Shown piece by piece: positions 52,043-61,136 of a stretch of DNA of 64,000 nt. This DNA is from Methanoculleus formosensis (GTDB lineage Archaea > Halobacteriota > Methanomicrobia > Methanomicrobiales > Methanoculleaceae), in NCBI RefSeq assembly GCF_025384765.1, contig NZ_VHLL01000002.1:62001-126000 (forward strand). The letters run 5' to 3'. The notes beneath the pieces were generated by a model. It saw only the letters and a list, made by a program, of their open reading frames with translations, was not told the DNA's origin and made no database searches. Each line of letters begins with the position of its first letter. Within the stretch, counting starts at the first letter, position 1. The translations under genes and the position numbers were made by a program.

Positions 52043-52357
52043 CGTGACGTTAGCCGGCGGGAAACCGTGTCCCGGGAGCGAATTGTGATTCTGCTCTTCT
52101 TCAGGGCCTCCCCCGTACTCAGCACTTCGCTAAAATGGTTGAGGTAATCTTCAAGAGGTCAAACCATCGACCTCCCTTCGCGTTCTCCCGCGTGCTTCCG
52201 CGTGAGTAAGTTGGAGGATGTCAACAGGACCTCGCGCGAAGGGCGCGAAGCCGCGAAGTTCGGTGCCCGGGTTCTCACCCATGCAGTGGACCGTGGGGGT
52301 ATCGCCACTGGGGGAGGGGCTGACGGGGAGGGGGCACGCCCCCTCCCCTGTCTCTAT
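52043..52357. repeat. Dispersed non-coding repeat, copy 2 (expanded form)
   Basis: Block 1 (52043-52078) and block 2 (52278-52357) match the compact copy at 23245-23392. Here the blocks are 199 bases apart instead of 32, and the extra sequence contains a copy of the 28-base GCGAAG-rich repeat (52231-52258) also seen at 33015. Block 2 has the same 11-base hairpin (52325-52335 with 52338-52348), with only its 2-base loop changed. The remaining gap 51957-52502 shows no gene. Confidence 0.8.
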
Positions 52358-52502
52358 TGCGTAAGGTCCTTCCTTTGTAGCCCCCACCCACTCCTCCCGA
52401 CCCGCCACAATGACAGCCCCAAAACCTCCATCCGCCCCGCTCCACCGGACCGGCACCAACCATTAATACGCCACAATCCGAAATGGGTAACAGGATATTT
52501 CC

Positions 52503-53480
52503 ATGAAACCAACGCAGCCAGTCAAACCAAACAGCGATATAACGGCCCTCCTTGAGTCTATGAGCAAGACCGGTTTTCAGGGGAGAAAACTCGGGGAGTC
52601 GCTCGGCATCTGGACCAGGATGGTCAACGATCCCGACTGCACGATATTCATGGGACTCTCGGGCGCGATGATCCCGGCAGGCATGCAGAACGTGCTCATC
52701 GAACTTGTCAAGCATCGTTACGTCGACGTCATCGTCTCGACGGGCGCAAACATCTTCCACGACACCTGCGAGCACCTCGGTGTCCGGCACTACCTCGGCC
52801 ACCACCACGCCGACGACGAAGCGCTCTTTAACGAGGGGATCGACCGAATCTACGACGTCTTTGCATATGAAGAGGAGTTTCGGAGCATCGACGCGGAGAT
52901 CGCCCGGTTCGCCGACGAGATAGCGCCGTTCCGGGGCTCATCAAGGGAGTTCATCCGCCGTCTCGGGGACTGGCTCCGGGAGAGAAAGCCCGAGGGCCGG
53001 TCGCTCATCGCCACCTGCGCCGAGTACGACGTCCCGATCTTCATCCCCGCCCTCTGCGACTCGTCCATCGGGATCGGCCTCGTGATGGCGCGCCGGAACG
53101 GGGTCGCCGTCGATGTCGACCAGATAGCCGACACCGACGAGATCACCCGTATGGTCGAGGAAGCGCAGAAGACCGGCGTCATCTACGTCGGCGGCGGCGT
53201 CCCGAAGAACTTCATCCAGCAGACCCAGGTCATCGCGTCGATCCATGACCAGAACCTCGGCGGACATGCCTACGCCATCCAGTATACCACCGACGCCCCC
53301 CACTGGGGCGGGCTATCCGGGTGCACGTTCGAGGAGGCGATCAGCTGGGGCAAGGAGGCGCCCGAATCACCCCGGGTCCAGTGCTTCTGCGACGCGACGA
53401 TCGCGCTTCCCATCGTCGCATCGGGGCTGATCGGGAGCGGAGTCGAGCGCGCCCGCCGACCTTCCCGATCACCACAATGA
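52503..53480 (+). CDS. dys: Deoxyhypusine synthase
   Basis: A 325-residue NAD-dependent enzyme that moves the aminobutyl group of spermidine to a lysine of initiation factor aIF5A. It shows FMGLSGAMIPAGMQN, DVIVSTGANIFHD, VPIFIPALCDSSIG and YVGGGVPKNFIQQ, plus the active-site segment AISWGKEA with Lys284 in the place of the catalytic lysine. The ATG at 52503 has no strong ribosome-binding site but fits the family. It is upstream of the tRNA-ribosomal protein cluster; about 100 bases separate it from tRNA-Ser. Confidence 0.95.
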   Translation: MKPTQPVKPNSDITALLESMSKTGFQGRKLGESLGIWTRMVNDPDCTIFMGLSGAMIPAGMQNVLIELVKHRYVDVIVSTGANIFHDTCEHLGVRHYLGHHHADDEALFNEGIDRIYDVFAYEEEFRSIDAEIARFADEIAPFRGSSREFIRRLGDWLRERKPEGRSLIATCAEYDVPIFIPALCDSSIGIGLVMARRNGVAVDVDQIADTDEITRMVEEAQKTGVIYVGGGVPKNFIQQTQVIASIHDQNLGGHAYAIQYTTDAPHWGGLSGCTFEEAISWGKEAPESPRVQCFCDATIALPIVASGLIGSGVERARRPSRSPQ

Positions 53481-53582
53481 TTATTAATCAATGGGGCCAA
53501 AATAAGTAGGCACAAGTCATAGAATGCTGTGTCTGGAGCAGCACATCGCGTGTTGCGAGTGTCGAAAGATGCGAAGTTCTAT

Positions 53583-53667
53583 GTTGAGGTAGCCAAGCCT
53601 GGTATGGCGCAGGTTTGCTAAACCTGTGTCCCCCTGGGACTCGAGGGTTCAAATCCCTCCCTCAGCG
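53583..53667 (+). tRNA. tRNA-Ser (GCU anticodon)
   Basis: An 85-base cloverleaf: acceptor GTTGAGG pairs with CCTCAGC (one G-T), the anticodon stem CAGGT/ACCTG encloses TTGCTAA with anticodon GCT, a long variable arm (about TGTCCCCCTGGGACT) marks a class II tRNA, and the T arm is GAGGG TTCAAAT CCCTC. The discriminator base is G, as for serine. CCA is not encoded. It lies 34 bases before uS13 and is probably part of the same transcript. Confidence 0.93.
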
Positions 53668-53701
53668 CTTTCACCGACAACGTCGATGATGAGGCGATCA
53701 C

Positions 53702-54151
53702 ATGGATGATGAAGAGATAAAGTACTTTGTTCGAGTCAGAAACACTGATCTCGACGGCACCAAGGCGGTGCATATCGCACTGACCGGGATCAAGGGCATT
53801 GGTCCGCACACGGCGCGCACCATCACCGCCCTTGCCAACGTTGACCCCCGTGCCGTGCTCGGCAAACTCGACGACGAATCGGTCGAGCGGATCTCGAGCG
53901 CCGTCGAGACCTACACCGAGAGCGTGCCCGACTGGATGGTCAACCGCCAGAAGGACGTCTACACCGGAGAGGTTCGCCACCTCCTCGGAACCGACCTCAC
54001 GATGATGAACGACGACGACGTCAACCGCATGAGGAAGATGCGGAGTTACCGCGGCATCAGGCACGAGACCGGGCAGAAGGTCCGCGGCCAGCGCACCAAG
54101 TCCACCGGAAGAACCGGCACGACCGTCGGCGTCAAGAGAAAGAAGGATTGA
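53702..54151 (+). CDS. rps13: Small ribosomal subunit protein uS13
   Basis: A 149-residue 30S head protein that contacts the P-site tRNA and the 50S bridge. [16 protein letters not shown] is the helix-two-turn-helix and [16 protein letters not shown] with the basic tail the rRNA-contact region; the archaeal length matches. It heads the conserved order uS13-uS4-uS11-rpoD, with 11 bases to uS4. Confidence 0.98.
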   Translation: MDDEEIKYFVRVRNTDLDGTKAVHIALTGIKGIGPHTARTITALANVDPRAVLGKLDDESVERISSAVETYTESVPDWMVNRQKDVYTGEVRHLLGTDLTMMNDDDVNRMRKMRSYRGIRHETGQKVRGQRTKSTGRTGTTVGVKRKKD

Positions 54152-54162
54152 GTGGTGATTGA

Positions 54163-54711
54163 ATGGGATATCCCGGAAAGAACTACAAAACATATGCAAC
54201 GCCCAAGCGGCAGTTCGAGAAGACCCGGCTTGAGGACGAAAAGCGGCTCATCATCGATTACGGCCTGCGCAACAAGCGCGAACTCTGGAAAGCCCAGAGC
54301 GTGCTGCGAAAATACCGCACCGCCGGCCGTGAACTGGTGGCGCTGCGCTCGGGCGGGCTCAGCACCGAGGACTACCTGAAGAAGCGGGACGAGCTCGTCA
54401 ACCACCTTTACCGCTACGGTCTCGTCGGCGAGAACGCCGATGTCGGCGACGTCCTCGCGCTCAAGGTCGAGCAGCAACTCGACCGCCGGCTCCAGACGCT
54501 GGTTCTCCGCAAAGGGCTCGCAAGGTCCCCGAAGCAGGCGCGCCAGTTCATCACCCACGGCCACATCGCGATCAGGGGCCGCCGGGTGACCATCCCGAGC
54601 TACCGGGTCGAGAGAGTCGAAGAGGCCGAGATCAGCTACTACGGCCCCTCCCCGCTCACGAACGACGTTCATCCCGAGAGAGGCCGCATCGCCCGCGCAG
54701 GAGTGAGGTAA
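54163..54711 (+). CDS. rps4: Small ribosomal subunit protein uS4
   Basis: A 182-residue protein that initiates 30S assembly by binding 16S rRNA. After a basic N-terminus ([14 protein letters not shown]) the S4-type RNA-binding domain covers about residues 100-165 ([18 protein letters not shown], then [11 protein letters not shown]). Archaeal uS4 proteins lack the bacterial zinc-binding N-terminus, as here. One base separates it from uS11. Confidence 0.98.
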   Translation: MGYPGKNYKTYATPKRQFEKTRLEDEKRLIIDYGLRNKRELWKAQSVLRKYRTAGRELVALRSGGLSTEDYLKKRDELVNHLYRYGLVGENADVGDVLALKVEQQLDRRLQTLVLRKGLARSPKQARQFITHGHIAIRGRRVTIPSYRVERVEEAEISYYGPSPLTNDVHPERGRIARAGVR

Positions 54712-54712
54712 C

Positions 54713-55102
54713 ATGGCAGAAGAGAAATGGGGCATCGCGCACATCTTTGCCTCCTTTAACAACACCATCATCACCGTCACCGACCTCTCCGGAGCGGAGA
54801 CAATCACGAAGAGCAGCGGCGGTATGGTCGTGAAGCAGGACAGGAACGAGAGTTCCCCATACGCCGCCATGCAGATGGCGATCCAGGTTGCGCAAAACGC
54901 ACGGGACAAGGGAATCACCGGCGTCCACGTGAAGGTCCGCGCACCCGGCAGGGGCAAACAGAGGAGCCCCGGTCCCGGCGCCCAGGCGGCGATCCGCGCC
55001 CTCGCCCGTGCGGGGATGAGGATCGGCCGCATCGAAGACGTCACCCCGGTGCCTCACGACAGCATCCGCGGCAAGGGCGGCCGGAGAGGAAGGAGAGTGT
55101 AA
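54713..55102 (+). CDS. rps11: Small ribosomal subunit protein uS11
   Basis: A 129-residue protein of the 30S platform. Key blocks are [37 protein letters not shown] and the C-terminal [18 protein letters not shown] typical of archaeal and eukaryotic members. The stop overlaps the rpoD start (TAATG), coupling ribosomal and RNA polymerase subunit synthesis. Confidence 0.98.
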   Translation: MAEEKWGIAHIFASFNNTIITVTDLSGAETITKSSGGMVVKQDRNESSPYAAMQMAIQVAQNARDKGITGVHVKVRAPGRGKQRSPGPGAQAAIRALARAGMRIGRIEDVTPVPHDSIRGKGGRRGRRV

Positions 55103-55932
55103 TGGAGATAGCGTTTTCTCGACTGGACGAGAGAGTCGCCAAATTCACCTTGAGCGGCGTTTCGATGTCGTTCGCCAATATGTTCCGGCGGGCGATGATC
55201 AGCGAAGTGCCGACGCTCGCCATCGAAGACGTCCGCATCTACGACAACACGAGTGTTCTCTTCGACGAGATGCTGGCACACCGCCTGGGACTCATTCCGC
55301 TCCGGACAGACCTCAAGGTCTACAAGCCGCGCAGCGAGTGTACCTGCGAAGGCGTCGGGTGCTCGGCCTGCACCGCGACCTATACGCTCTCCGTCGAGGG
55401 GCCGAAGACCGTCACCTCGAGCGACCTGATACCGCAGGACCCCGACGCCGCACCGGCGGAAGAGGGCATCCCCATCATCGAGCTCGCGAAAGACCAGAAG
55501 GTCGTGATCGAAGCACATGCGGTCCTCGGCACCGGAAAAGAGCATGCCAAGTGGCAGGCGACGACCGCCTGCGGATACAAGAACTACCCGGTGATCGCCA
55601 TCGACGCGAGGTGCGACGGGTGCGGCATGTGCATCGACGAATGCCCGAGGAACGTGCTCGAGGCGGCACAGGGGAAAGCCCGGGTCGTCCAAGGGCGCCA
55701 GGAACTCTGTTCCCTCTGCAGGCTCTGCGAGCGGGCATGCCTTGCCGGCGGGATCGGCACCGAAGCGGCCATCCACATCGGCACGGACACAGAGAAATAC
55801 ATCTTCGTGGTGGAGAGCGACGGCTCAATGCCTGTCCGCGAGATCATCGAGAGAGCGCTACAGTACATACAGAGATCATCAGACGACCTGGTAGACGTGA
55901 TGAACGAGATTACGGGAGAGGGGACTGAATGA
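55102..55932 (+). CDS. rpoD: RNA polymerase subunit D (Rpo3) with two 4Fe-4S motifs
   Basis: A 276-residue homologue of bacterial alpha and eukaryotic Rpb3, forming the assembly platform with Rpo11. The dimerisation part (FANMFRRAMISEVPTLAIEDV) is at the N-terminus. Residues about 170-225 are a ferredoxin-like insert with two complete clusters: CDGCGMCIDECP and CSLCRLCERAC. Many archaea keep none or one; both are intact here, so the polymerase may carry two [4Fe-4S] clusters for structure or redox sensing. It overlaps eL18 by 4 bases. Confidence 0.97.
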   Translation: MEIAFSRLDERVAKFTLSGVSMSFANMFRRAMISEVPTLAIEDVRIYDNTSVLFDEMLAHRLGLIPLRTDLKVYKPRSECTCEGVGCSACTATYTLSVEGPKTVTSSDLIPQDPDAAPAEEGIPIIELAKDQKVVIEAHAVLGTGKEHAKWQATTACGYKNYPVIAIDARCDGCGMCIDECPRNVLEAAQGKARVVQGRQELCSLCRLCERACLAGGIGTEAAIHIGTDTEKYIFVVESDGSMPVREIIERALQYIQRSSDDLVDVMNEITGEGTE

Positions 55933-56297
55933 AGAAGACAACCGAGAATAAATCGAACCCCCGGCTGACCGCCCTCATCGTGACGCTGAAAGACGCGTCG
56001 CGCGTGCACGAGGCGGGCATCTGGCGCGAGATTGCAAAGAGGCTGGATGCGCCCCGGAAGAACTACGCAGAGGTGAACCTCAGCAAGATCGACCGGTACG
56101 CGAACGAAGGCGAGACGATCCTGGTGCCGGGCAAAGTGCTCGGCAGCGGCGCGCTCAGCCTGCCGGTGAAGATCGCTGCACTGGACTTCTCCGAGGCCGC
56201 GGTGAGCAAGATCACCGGCGCAAACGGGACGTGCATGACTATCGAGGACCTCGTCCGGGACAACCCGACGGGGAGCAGGGTACGGATCCTCAGGTGA
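55929..56297 (+). CDS. rpl18e: Large ribosomal subunit protein eL18
   Basis: A 122-residue archaeal/eukaryotic 50S protein. It begins with a basic stretch and [16 protein letters not shown], followed by [20 protein letters not shown] and [19 protein letters not shown]. The ATG lies in the end of rpoD (ATGA). Five bases separate it from uL13. Confidence 0.95.
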   Translation: MKKTTENKSNPRLTALIVTLKDASRVHEAGIWREIAKRLDAPRKNYAEVNLSKIDRYANEGETILVPGKVLGSGALSLPVKIAALDFSEAAVSKITGANGTCMTIEDLVRDNPTGSRVRILR

Positions 56298-56302
56298 GAC
56301 GA

Positions 56303-56725
56303 ATGGTTACAATTATCGACGCAGAAGGATTACTGCTCGGAAGGATGGCCAGCATCGTCGCGCAGCGTGCGCTTGCCGGCGAAGAGATCGCCCTCGTGAA
56401 CGTGGAGAAGGCGATCGTCTCCGGCAGCAAGGCGCAGGTGCTCGCGAACTACACGACGAAGCGCGAGCGCGGATCACGCGAGGGCGGCCCGTTCTTCCCG
56501 CGCAGGCCCGACCACATCGTCAAGCGCACCATCCGCGGGATGCTCCCCTACAAGCGCGAACGCGGTATCGCGGCATTCAAGCGTATCAAGACCTACGTCG
56601 GCGTTCCGATGGAGTTTGTCGGGATGGAGACGGAGACGCTCGATGCAGCCCACGTCGACCGGCTGGGCAACACGAGATACGTGACGATCGGGGCGATAAG
56701 CAACAACCTCGGAGCAAAATACTAA
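56303..56725 (+). CDS. rpl13: Large ribosomal subunit protein uL13
   Basis: A 140-residue 50S protein. The start at 56303 follows GGTGAGAC; the longer in-frame reading to 56231 runs back into eL18. Features are [33 protein letters not shown] and [19 protein letters not shown]. Thirteen bases separate it from uS9. Confidence 0.97.
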   Translation: MVTIIDAEGLLLGRMASIVAQRALAGEEIALVNVEKAIVSGSKAQVLANYTTKRERGSREGGPFFPRRPDHIVKRTIRGMLPYKRERGIAAFKRIKTYVGVPMEFVGMETETLDAAHVDRLGNTRYVTIGAISNNLGAKY

Positions 56726-56738
56726 ATAGGGTGATGAA

Positions 56739-57140
56739 GTGGCAAAGATCATCAATTCAAGCGGTAAGAGAAAGACGGCAATCGCCCGCGCGACCTTGAA
56801 GCCCGGCAACGGCCGGGTCCGCATCAACTCCGTGCCCCTGGACATCTACGGGACGGAACTGATCCGCATGAAGATCGCCGAGCCGCTGCTGCTGGTGCCA
56901 AACGCGCTCGACGGTGTCGACGCAGCGATCGACGTCTCCGGCGGGGGCACGATGGGCCAGGCCGAAGCGGTCCGGACGGCGCTCGCGCGCGGCATCGTGG
57001 AGTGGCACAACGACCCCGCGATAAAGGACGCATTCCTCGCGTACGACCGGACGCTGCTCGTAAACGACTCGCGGCAGAAAGAGACCAAGAAGCCGCACGG
57101 CCCCGGAGCACGCGCACGGTTCCAGAAGTCCTACCGGTGA
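56739..57140 (+). CDS. rps9: Small ribosomal subunit protein uS9
   Basis: A 133-residue protein whose basic C-terminal tail ([15 protein letters not shown]) reaches the P-site tRNA; the terminal KSYR is invariant. The opening [16 protein letters not shown] and [17 protein letters not shown] are also typical. The start is a GTG at 56739 following GGGTGATGAA. Thirty-four bases separate it from rpoN. Confidence 0.98.
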   Translation: MAKIINSSGKRKTAIARATLKPGNGRVRINSVPLDIYGTELIRMKIAEPLLLVPNALDGVDAAIDVSGGGTMGQAEAVRTALARGIVEWHNDPAIKDAFLAYDRTLLVNDSRQKETKKPHGPGARARFQKSYR

Positions 57141-57174
57141 ACAAAAGAGATATAAGGGATGCTAGACCATTATT

Positions 57175-57363
57175 ATGATACCCGTACGATGTTTTACATG
57201 CGGTAAGGTCGTCTCTACAGCCTGGAAGGAGTTCAAAGAGCGGCGGGATGCAGGCGAGGATCCAAAACGGATCCTCGACGATCTCGGTCTGGAACGTTAC
57301 TGTTGCAGGCGGATGCTGCTGACGCACAAGGAAACTGTGGAGGACCTGAATCCGTACCAATGA
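57175..57363 (+). CDS. rpoN: RNA polymerase subunit N (Rpo10)
   Basis: A 62-residue zinc-binding subunit, homologue of eukaryotic Rpb10, which holds Rpo3 and Rpo2 together. The signature [13 protein letters not shown] and the atypical zinc pair in [13 protein letters not shown] are complete. The stop codon TGA ends at 57363 and the tRNA-Pro gene begins at the very next base. Confidence 0.98.
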   Translation: MIPVRCFTCGKVVSTAWKEFKERRDAGEDPKRILDDLGLERYCCRRMLLTHKETVEDLNPYQ

Positions 57364-57437
57364 GGGGTCGTGGGGTAGCCTGGCCATCCTATGGCGTTCG
57401 GGATGCTGTGACCTGAGTTCAAATCTCAGCGACCCCA
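57364..57437 (+). tRNA. tRNA-Pro (CGG anticodon)
   Basis: A 74-base cloverleaf: acceptor GGGGTCG pairs with CGACCCC, discriminator A, T arm CTGAG TTCAAAT CTCAG. The D stem is GGGT/ATCC with the archaeal proline-like loop AGCCTGGCC. The anticodon loop reads TTCGGGA, anticodon CGG. The anticodon stem TGGCG/TGCTG is weak, with three G-T wobbles beside G-C and C-G pairs. It abuts the rpoN stop with no spacer and is followed by a short T-rich stretch and rpoK, so it must be cut from a common transcript. Confidence 0.85.
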
Positions 57438-57467
57438 TTTTATCATGAATGATTTTGAGGCTGCACG

Positions 57468-57635
57468 ATGGAATCTTATACCCGGTACGAACGGGCGCGA
57501 ATTATAGGGGCGCGCTCTCTTCAGATCTCGATGGGTGCACCTGTTCTGGTCAAAACACCAAATACGGAGCCACTCGAGATCGCACTCGAAGAGTTCGATA
57601 AAGGCGTGATCCCTATAACAGTGAAGAGAAAGTAG
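57468..57635 (+). CDS. rpoK: RNA polymerase subunit K (Rpo6, omega homologue)
   Basis: A 55-residue protein, short but complete. It reads [20 protein letters not shown], then [10 protein letters not shown] and [17 protein letters not shown], ending VKRK; these are the conserved parts of Rpb6/omega that wrap the largest subunit's C-terminus. TTTTGAGG precedes the ATG. It lies between tRNA-Pro and enolase, 7 bases from the latter, as in other euryarchaea. Confidence 0.93.
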   Translation: MESYTRYERARIIGARSLQISMGAPVLVKTPNTEPLEIALEEFDKGVIPITVKRK

Positions 57636-57642
57636 TGATCTG

Positions 57643-58830
57643 ATGACGACCATCGAACAGATTATCCTGAGAACAATCCTGGATAGCCGCGGGAACGAGA
57701 CCGTCGAGGCTGAGATCTACACTGATTGTGGCTTTGGACGGGCTGCAGCACCCAGTGGTGCCAGCACCGGAACCTATGAAGCAAAGGTGCGGCCGCCGCG
57801 CGAGGCTGTCGAGGACGCAGAGAAAAACCTGATTCCATCGCTCATCGGTGAAGACACCCGTGATCAGATCACGTTCGACGCACTGCTCAGGGAGAACGAC
57901 GGAACGGCCGACTTCAGTTCGATCGGTGCAAACGTCGCCGTAGCGCTCTCGCTTGCGTGTGCCAAGGCGGCTGCGTCGTCTCTCGACCTTGAACTCTTCC
58001 GCTACCTCGGGGGCACGTTCGCCGCCGATACGCCTCTGCCGCTCGGCAACGTCATCGGCGGAGGCGCGCATGCCCCGAATGCCACCTCCATCCAGGAGTT
58101 CCTGGTGGTTCCCACCGGGGCCTGTGGCGCGACGGAAGGCGTCTTTGTGAACGCTGCCGTTCACAAGACCGTGAAGAAGATGCTGCAGGAGCAGGGCAGA
58201 CTCTCCGGGAAAGGGGATGAAGGCGCCTGGGCACCTGCGATCTCCGACATTGAGGCGTTCGAGATCATCGCCGAGGCGATCAACACCGTCTCCGATGAGA
58301 CGAACGTCGAGGTCAGGATGGGGATCGACGTAGCGGCAAGCGAGATGTGGAACGGCGAGCACTACCGCTACAAGGACGCGGTGCGGAGCCGGGAAGACCA
58401 GATCGCCTACATGGCCGACCTCGTCGACCACTACAACCTCATCTACATTGAAGACCCCCTCTTCGAGGAGGACTTTGAGGCATTCGCCGACCTGACCGAA
58501 CAGGTCGGGGACCGGTGCCTCATCTGCGGCGACGACCTCTTCGTGACCAACGTCGAACGGATCACGAAGGGCATCGAGACGGATGCGGCAAACTGCGTCC
58601 TGATCAAACCAAACCAGATAGGGACGCTCACCGACACCTTCGAGGCGATACGCCTCGCGCAGGAGAACGGTATGGAGAGCGTCATGAGCCACCGTTCCGG
58701 AGAGACGACCGACGCGACGATAGCGCACCTTGCAACCGCGTTCGGATGCATCTTCCTCAAGACCGGCGTGGTCGGCGGGGAGCGGATAGCCAAACTGAAC
58801 GAACTGATTCGCATAGAGGAGCTGATCTAA
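57643..58830 (+). CDS. eno: Enolase
   Basis: A 395-residue glycolytic/gluconeogenic enzyme that interconverts 2-phosphoglycerate and phosphoenolpyruvate. Active-site parts are visible: [10 protein letters not shown] loop, GDEGAWAP, Mg ligands in [17 protein letters not shown] and CGDDLFVTN, catalytic Lys in LIKPNQIGT, and SHRSGET. It is about 30 residues shorter than bacterial enolase, mainly at the C-terminus. Its location in the ribosomal superoperon after rpoK is common in euryarchaea. uS2 follows after 1 base. Confidence 0.97.
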   Translation: MTTIEQIILRTILDSRGNETVEAEIYTDCGFGRAAAPSGASTGTYEAKVRPPREAVEDAEKNLIPSLIGEDTRDQITFDALLRENDGTADFSSIGANVAVALSLACAKAAASSLDLELFRYLGGTFAADTPLPLGNVIGGGAHAPNATSIQEFLVVPTGACGATEGVFVNAAVHKTVKKMLQEQGRLSGKGDEGAWAPAISDIEAFEIIAEAINTVSDETNVEVRMGIDVAASEMWNGEHYRYKDAVRSREDQIAYMADLVDHYNLIYIEDPLFEEDFEAFADLTEQVGDRCLICGDDLFVTNVERITKGIETDAANCVLIKPNQIGTLTDTFEAIRLAQENGMESVMSHRSGETTDATIAHLATAFGCIFLKTGVVGGERIAKLNELIRIEELI

Positions 58831-58831
58831 T

Positions 58832-59449
58832 TTGACAGGAAACGAACTTGAGATTGAACTGAAAGAACCGCTGATGCCCGTCGAGGAGTACCTTGCGGCA
58901 GGTGTGCACATCGGCACCCAGCAGAAGAGCAAGGACATGATGAAGTTCATCTACCGCGTCCGCGGGGATGGGCTCTACATCCTGGACATCCAGGCGACCG
59001 ACGAGCGGATCAAGACCGCAGCGAAGTTCCTTTCGCAGTACGAGCCTTCGAAGATCCTGGTCGTCACCTCCCGGCAGTACGGCCAGTACCCGGCCAAGAA
59101 GTTCGCCAATGCGATCGGCGGCATGGCGGTCGTCGGCCGCTTCATCCCCGGGATGCTCACCAACCAGCGTCTACATGGCTTAAACACCTACATCGAGCCG
59201 GACGTCGTCGTGGTGACCGATCCCATCGGTGATGCCCAGGCGATCAACGAGGCCGTCCAGACCGGTATCCCGATCGTCGCGCTCTGCGACACCAACAACA
59301 CGACGAAGTACGTCGACCTGGTCATTCCGACGAACAACAAGGGTCGGAAGGCGCTCTCGGTGATCTACTACATCCTGACAAAGGAACTGCTCCGTCTACG
59401 CGGTGTGACCACGTCGCTCACGCCCGAAGACTTTGAGACAGAGTTATAA
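58832..59449 (+). CDS. rps2: Small ribosomal subunit protein uS2
   Basis: A 205-residue 30S protein. Typical blocks are [41 protein letters not shown] and [18 protein letters not shown], then NNKGRKAL. The start is a TTG at 58832; the AGAGGAGCTGA of the enolase end lies 12 bases upstream. The next ATG (58874) would drop conserved residues only slightly, so the start is not certain. Confidence 0.97.
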   Translation: MTGNELEIELKEPLMPVEEYLAAGVHIGTQQKSKDMMKFIYRVRGDGLYILDIQATDERIKTAAKFLSQYEPSKILVVTSRQYGQYPAKKFANAIGGMAVVGRFIPGMLTNQRLHGLNTYIEPDVVVVTDPIGDAQAINEAVQTGIPIVALCDTNNTTKYVDLVIPTNNKGRKALSVIYYILTKELLRLRGVTTSLTPEDFETEL

Positions 59450-59477
59450 GATCCGAAGCACAAGAGCTCGATCGTTG

Positions 59478-60266
59478 ATGGATATGCGCCCATGCAGTGT
59501 AGCGGGAATGTTTTATCCTGCCGAGCCCAGGCATCTGGAGCAACTGCTGGAGACATTCTTCCAGAAAAAGGCCCCGGGGATACTATCCCGGGGGATCGTC
59601 TCTCCCCACGCCGGATACGTCTACTCGGGAGAGACCGGAGCCTGTGCGTTCTCTACCATACCCCCTGATTTTGACGGCACGTTTCTGGTCATCGGCCCGA
59701 GTCACCGTGGATACATGACCTCTGCCTCCGCCGTACCGTGGGAGACCCCGCTCGGGATCGTCGATGTCGATACGGATTTCATCGACGCGATGGATATCGA
59801 GATAGACGAGGCATCGCACCAAAACGAGCACTCGATCGAGGTGCAGATGCCGATCATAAAATACCGGTTCCCGAGAGCAAAGGCCGCACCCATCCTCATG
59901 GGAGAACAGACCTACGAAGCGGCAGAGAACCTTGCCGAGCACCTGCTCCAGGCAGTCGAGCAGACCAGACGGGACGTGCGGATCGTCGCTTCGAGCGACT
60001 TCTCCCATTACGTCCCGGACGATGTGGCCCGGCGGCAGGACCTCTACGCGATCGACGCGCTCAAGACCCTGGACATACCCGAGTTTTATCGGCGGCTCCA
60101 GGAGACCCACGCTACGGTCTGCGGCTACGGACCGATCGCGACCATGTGCATGGCATGCCGGTCGCTCGGTGCGACGAGAGGGGAACTTCTGCGGTATACG
60201 ACGAGCGGCGACGTGACGGAGGATCACAATCAGGTAGTGGGGTATGCAGCGATAGCGGTGGTCTGA
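59478..60266 (+). CDS. MEMO1-family protein
   Basis: A 262-residue protein of the MEMO/AmmeMemoRadiSam superfamily, with a dioxygenase-like fold. RPCSVAGMFYPAEP, SPHAGYVYSG, VIGPSHRGY and FSHYVPDD hold the family's conserved His and Asp residues, and YGPIATMCMA the Gly-Pro-Ile signature. Human MEMO binds copper and reduces radicals; the archaeal role is unknown. In archaea this gene commonly lies next to the mevalonate kinase gene, as here, with 0 bases between. Confidence 0.93.
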   Translation: MDMRPCSVAGMFYPAEPRHLEQLLETFFQKKAPGILSRGIVSPHAGYVYSGETGACAFSTIPPDFDGTFLVIGPSHRGYMTSASAVPWETPLGIVDVDTDFIDAMDIEIDEASHQNEHSIEVQMPIIKYRFPRAKAAPILMGEQTYEAAENLAEHLLQAVEQTRRDVRIVASSDFSHYVPDDVARRQDLYAIDALKTLDIPEFYRRLQETHATVCGYGPIATMCMACRSLGATRGELLRYTTSGDVTEDHNQVVGYAAIAVV

Positions 60267-61136
60267 TTGGCAACATGGAGCGCGCCGGGCAAGGTCTTCC
60301 TCTTCGGCGAGCATGCAGTCGTCTACGGGAAACCGGGAGTCGCGATGGCGATCAAGCCGCGCGTCTTCGTCACGGTGAGGAAAACGCGCAATCCGACCCG
60401 CCCGAAGTCGCCCTACATCGACGAGTGTTTCAGGATGATGGGTGTCCGGGGCAGCGTCTACGTCCACTCCCAGCTCCAGAGTTCGTCGGGGCTCGGGTCG
60501 TCGGCCGCGGTGACGGTGGCGACACTCTCTGCGATCAACGATGAGTTCAATCTCGGGCACGCCCGCGAGTACATCGCCGAGACCGCGTTCGCCATCGAGA
60601 AGAAGGTCCAGAAAGGGCGGGCAAGCCCCACCGACACCTACGTCTCTACAAACGGCGGCATGGTGCTGATCACGGGGAACTCCAAGCGGAGACTGCCGCC
60701 TGAGAACCTGCAGGTCGTCGTGGGGAACACCCTGGTGGCGCACAGCACCGCGAAGATGGTGGAACAGGTCGGGAACCTGCAGCGGAAGCATCCCGATGTC
60801 GCGAACCCGATCCTGGACGCCATCGGGGCCCTGACGCTTGCCGCCCTCCATAACATCGGCAACCCGAAGGAACTCGGGCAGTATATGGATATGAACCACG
60901 CCCTCCTGGAGGCGCTCGGCGTGGGGCACCCGGCGAGCAGCAAACTCGTGCTTGCGGCGCGGGCAAGCGGCGCATACGGTGCGAAGATCACGGGGGCCGG
61001 AGGGGGCGGGTGTATCGTCGCTCTCTGCCCGAGACGTGCAAAGAGCCGGGTTGCCGGGGCGATCGAGGCCTGCGAAGGGCGGGCGATCATCACGACGATA
61101 GACACGGAAGGCGCGAGAAAGGAGAAGCATGACTGA
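60267..61136 (+). CDS. mvk: Mevalonate kinase
   Basis: A 289-residue GHMP kinase that phosphorylates mevalonate in isoprenoid synthesis for archaeal lipids. N-terminal SAPGKVFLFGEHAVVYGKPG, the ATP loop SSSGLGSSAAVTVA, the catalytic Asp in ASPTDTYVST and the C-terminal KITGAGGGGCIVAL are all present. The start is TTG at 60267, directly after the MEMO stop. It overlaps the IPK gene by 8 bases. Confidence 0.97.
   Translation: MATWSAPGKVFLFGEHAVVYGKPGVAMAIKPRVFVTVRKTRNPTRPKSPYIDECFRMMGVRGSVYVHSQLQSSSGLGSSAAVTVATLSAINDEFNLGHAREYIAETAFAIEKKVQKGRASPTDTYVSTNGGMVLITGNSKRRLPPENLQVVVGNTLVAHSTAKMVEQVGNLQRKHPDVANPILDAIGALTLAALHNIGNPKELGQYMDMNHALLEALGVGHPASSKLVLAARASGAYGAKITGAGGGGCIVALCPRRAKSRVAGAIEACEGRAIITTIDTEGARKEKHD

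Noticed and set aside
53538-53556. A stem-loop (GCAGCAC/GTGTTGC with one wobble) upstream of tRNA-Ser, as a ribosomal leader riboswitch
   Set aside because: Only a 7-base stem with no conserved motif; it may be a processing signal in the tRNA leader but cannot be supported as a regulator.
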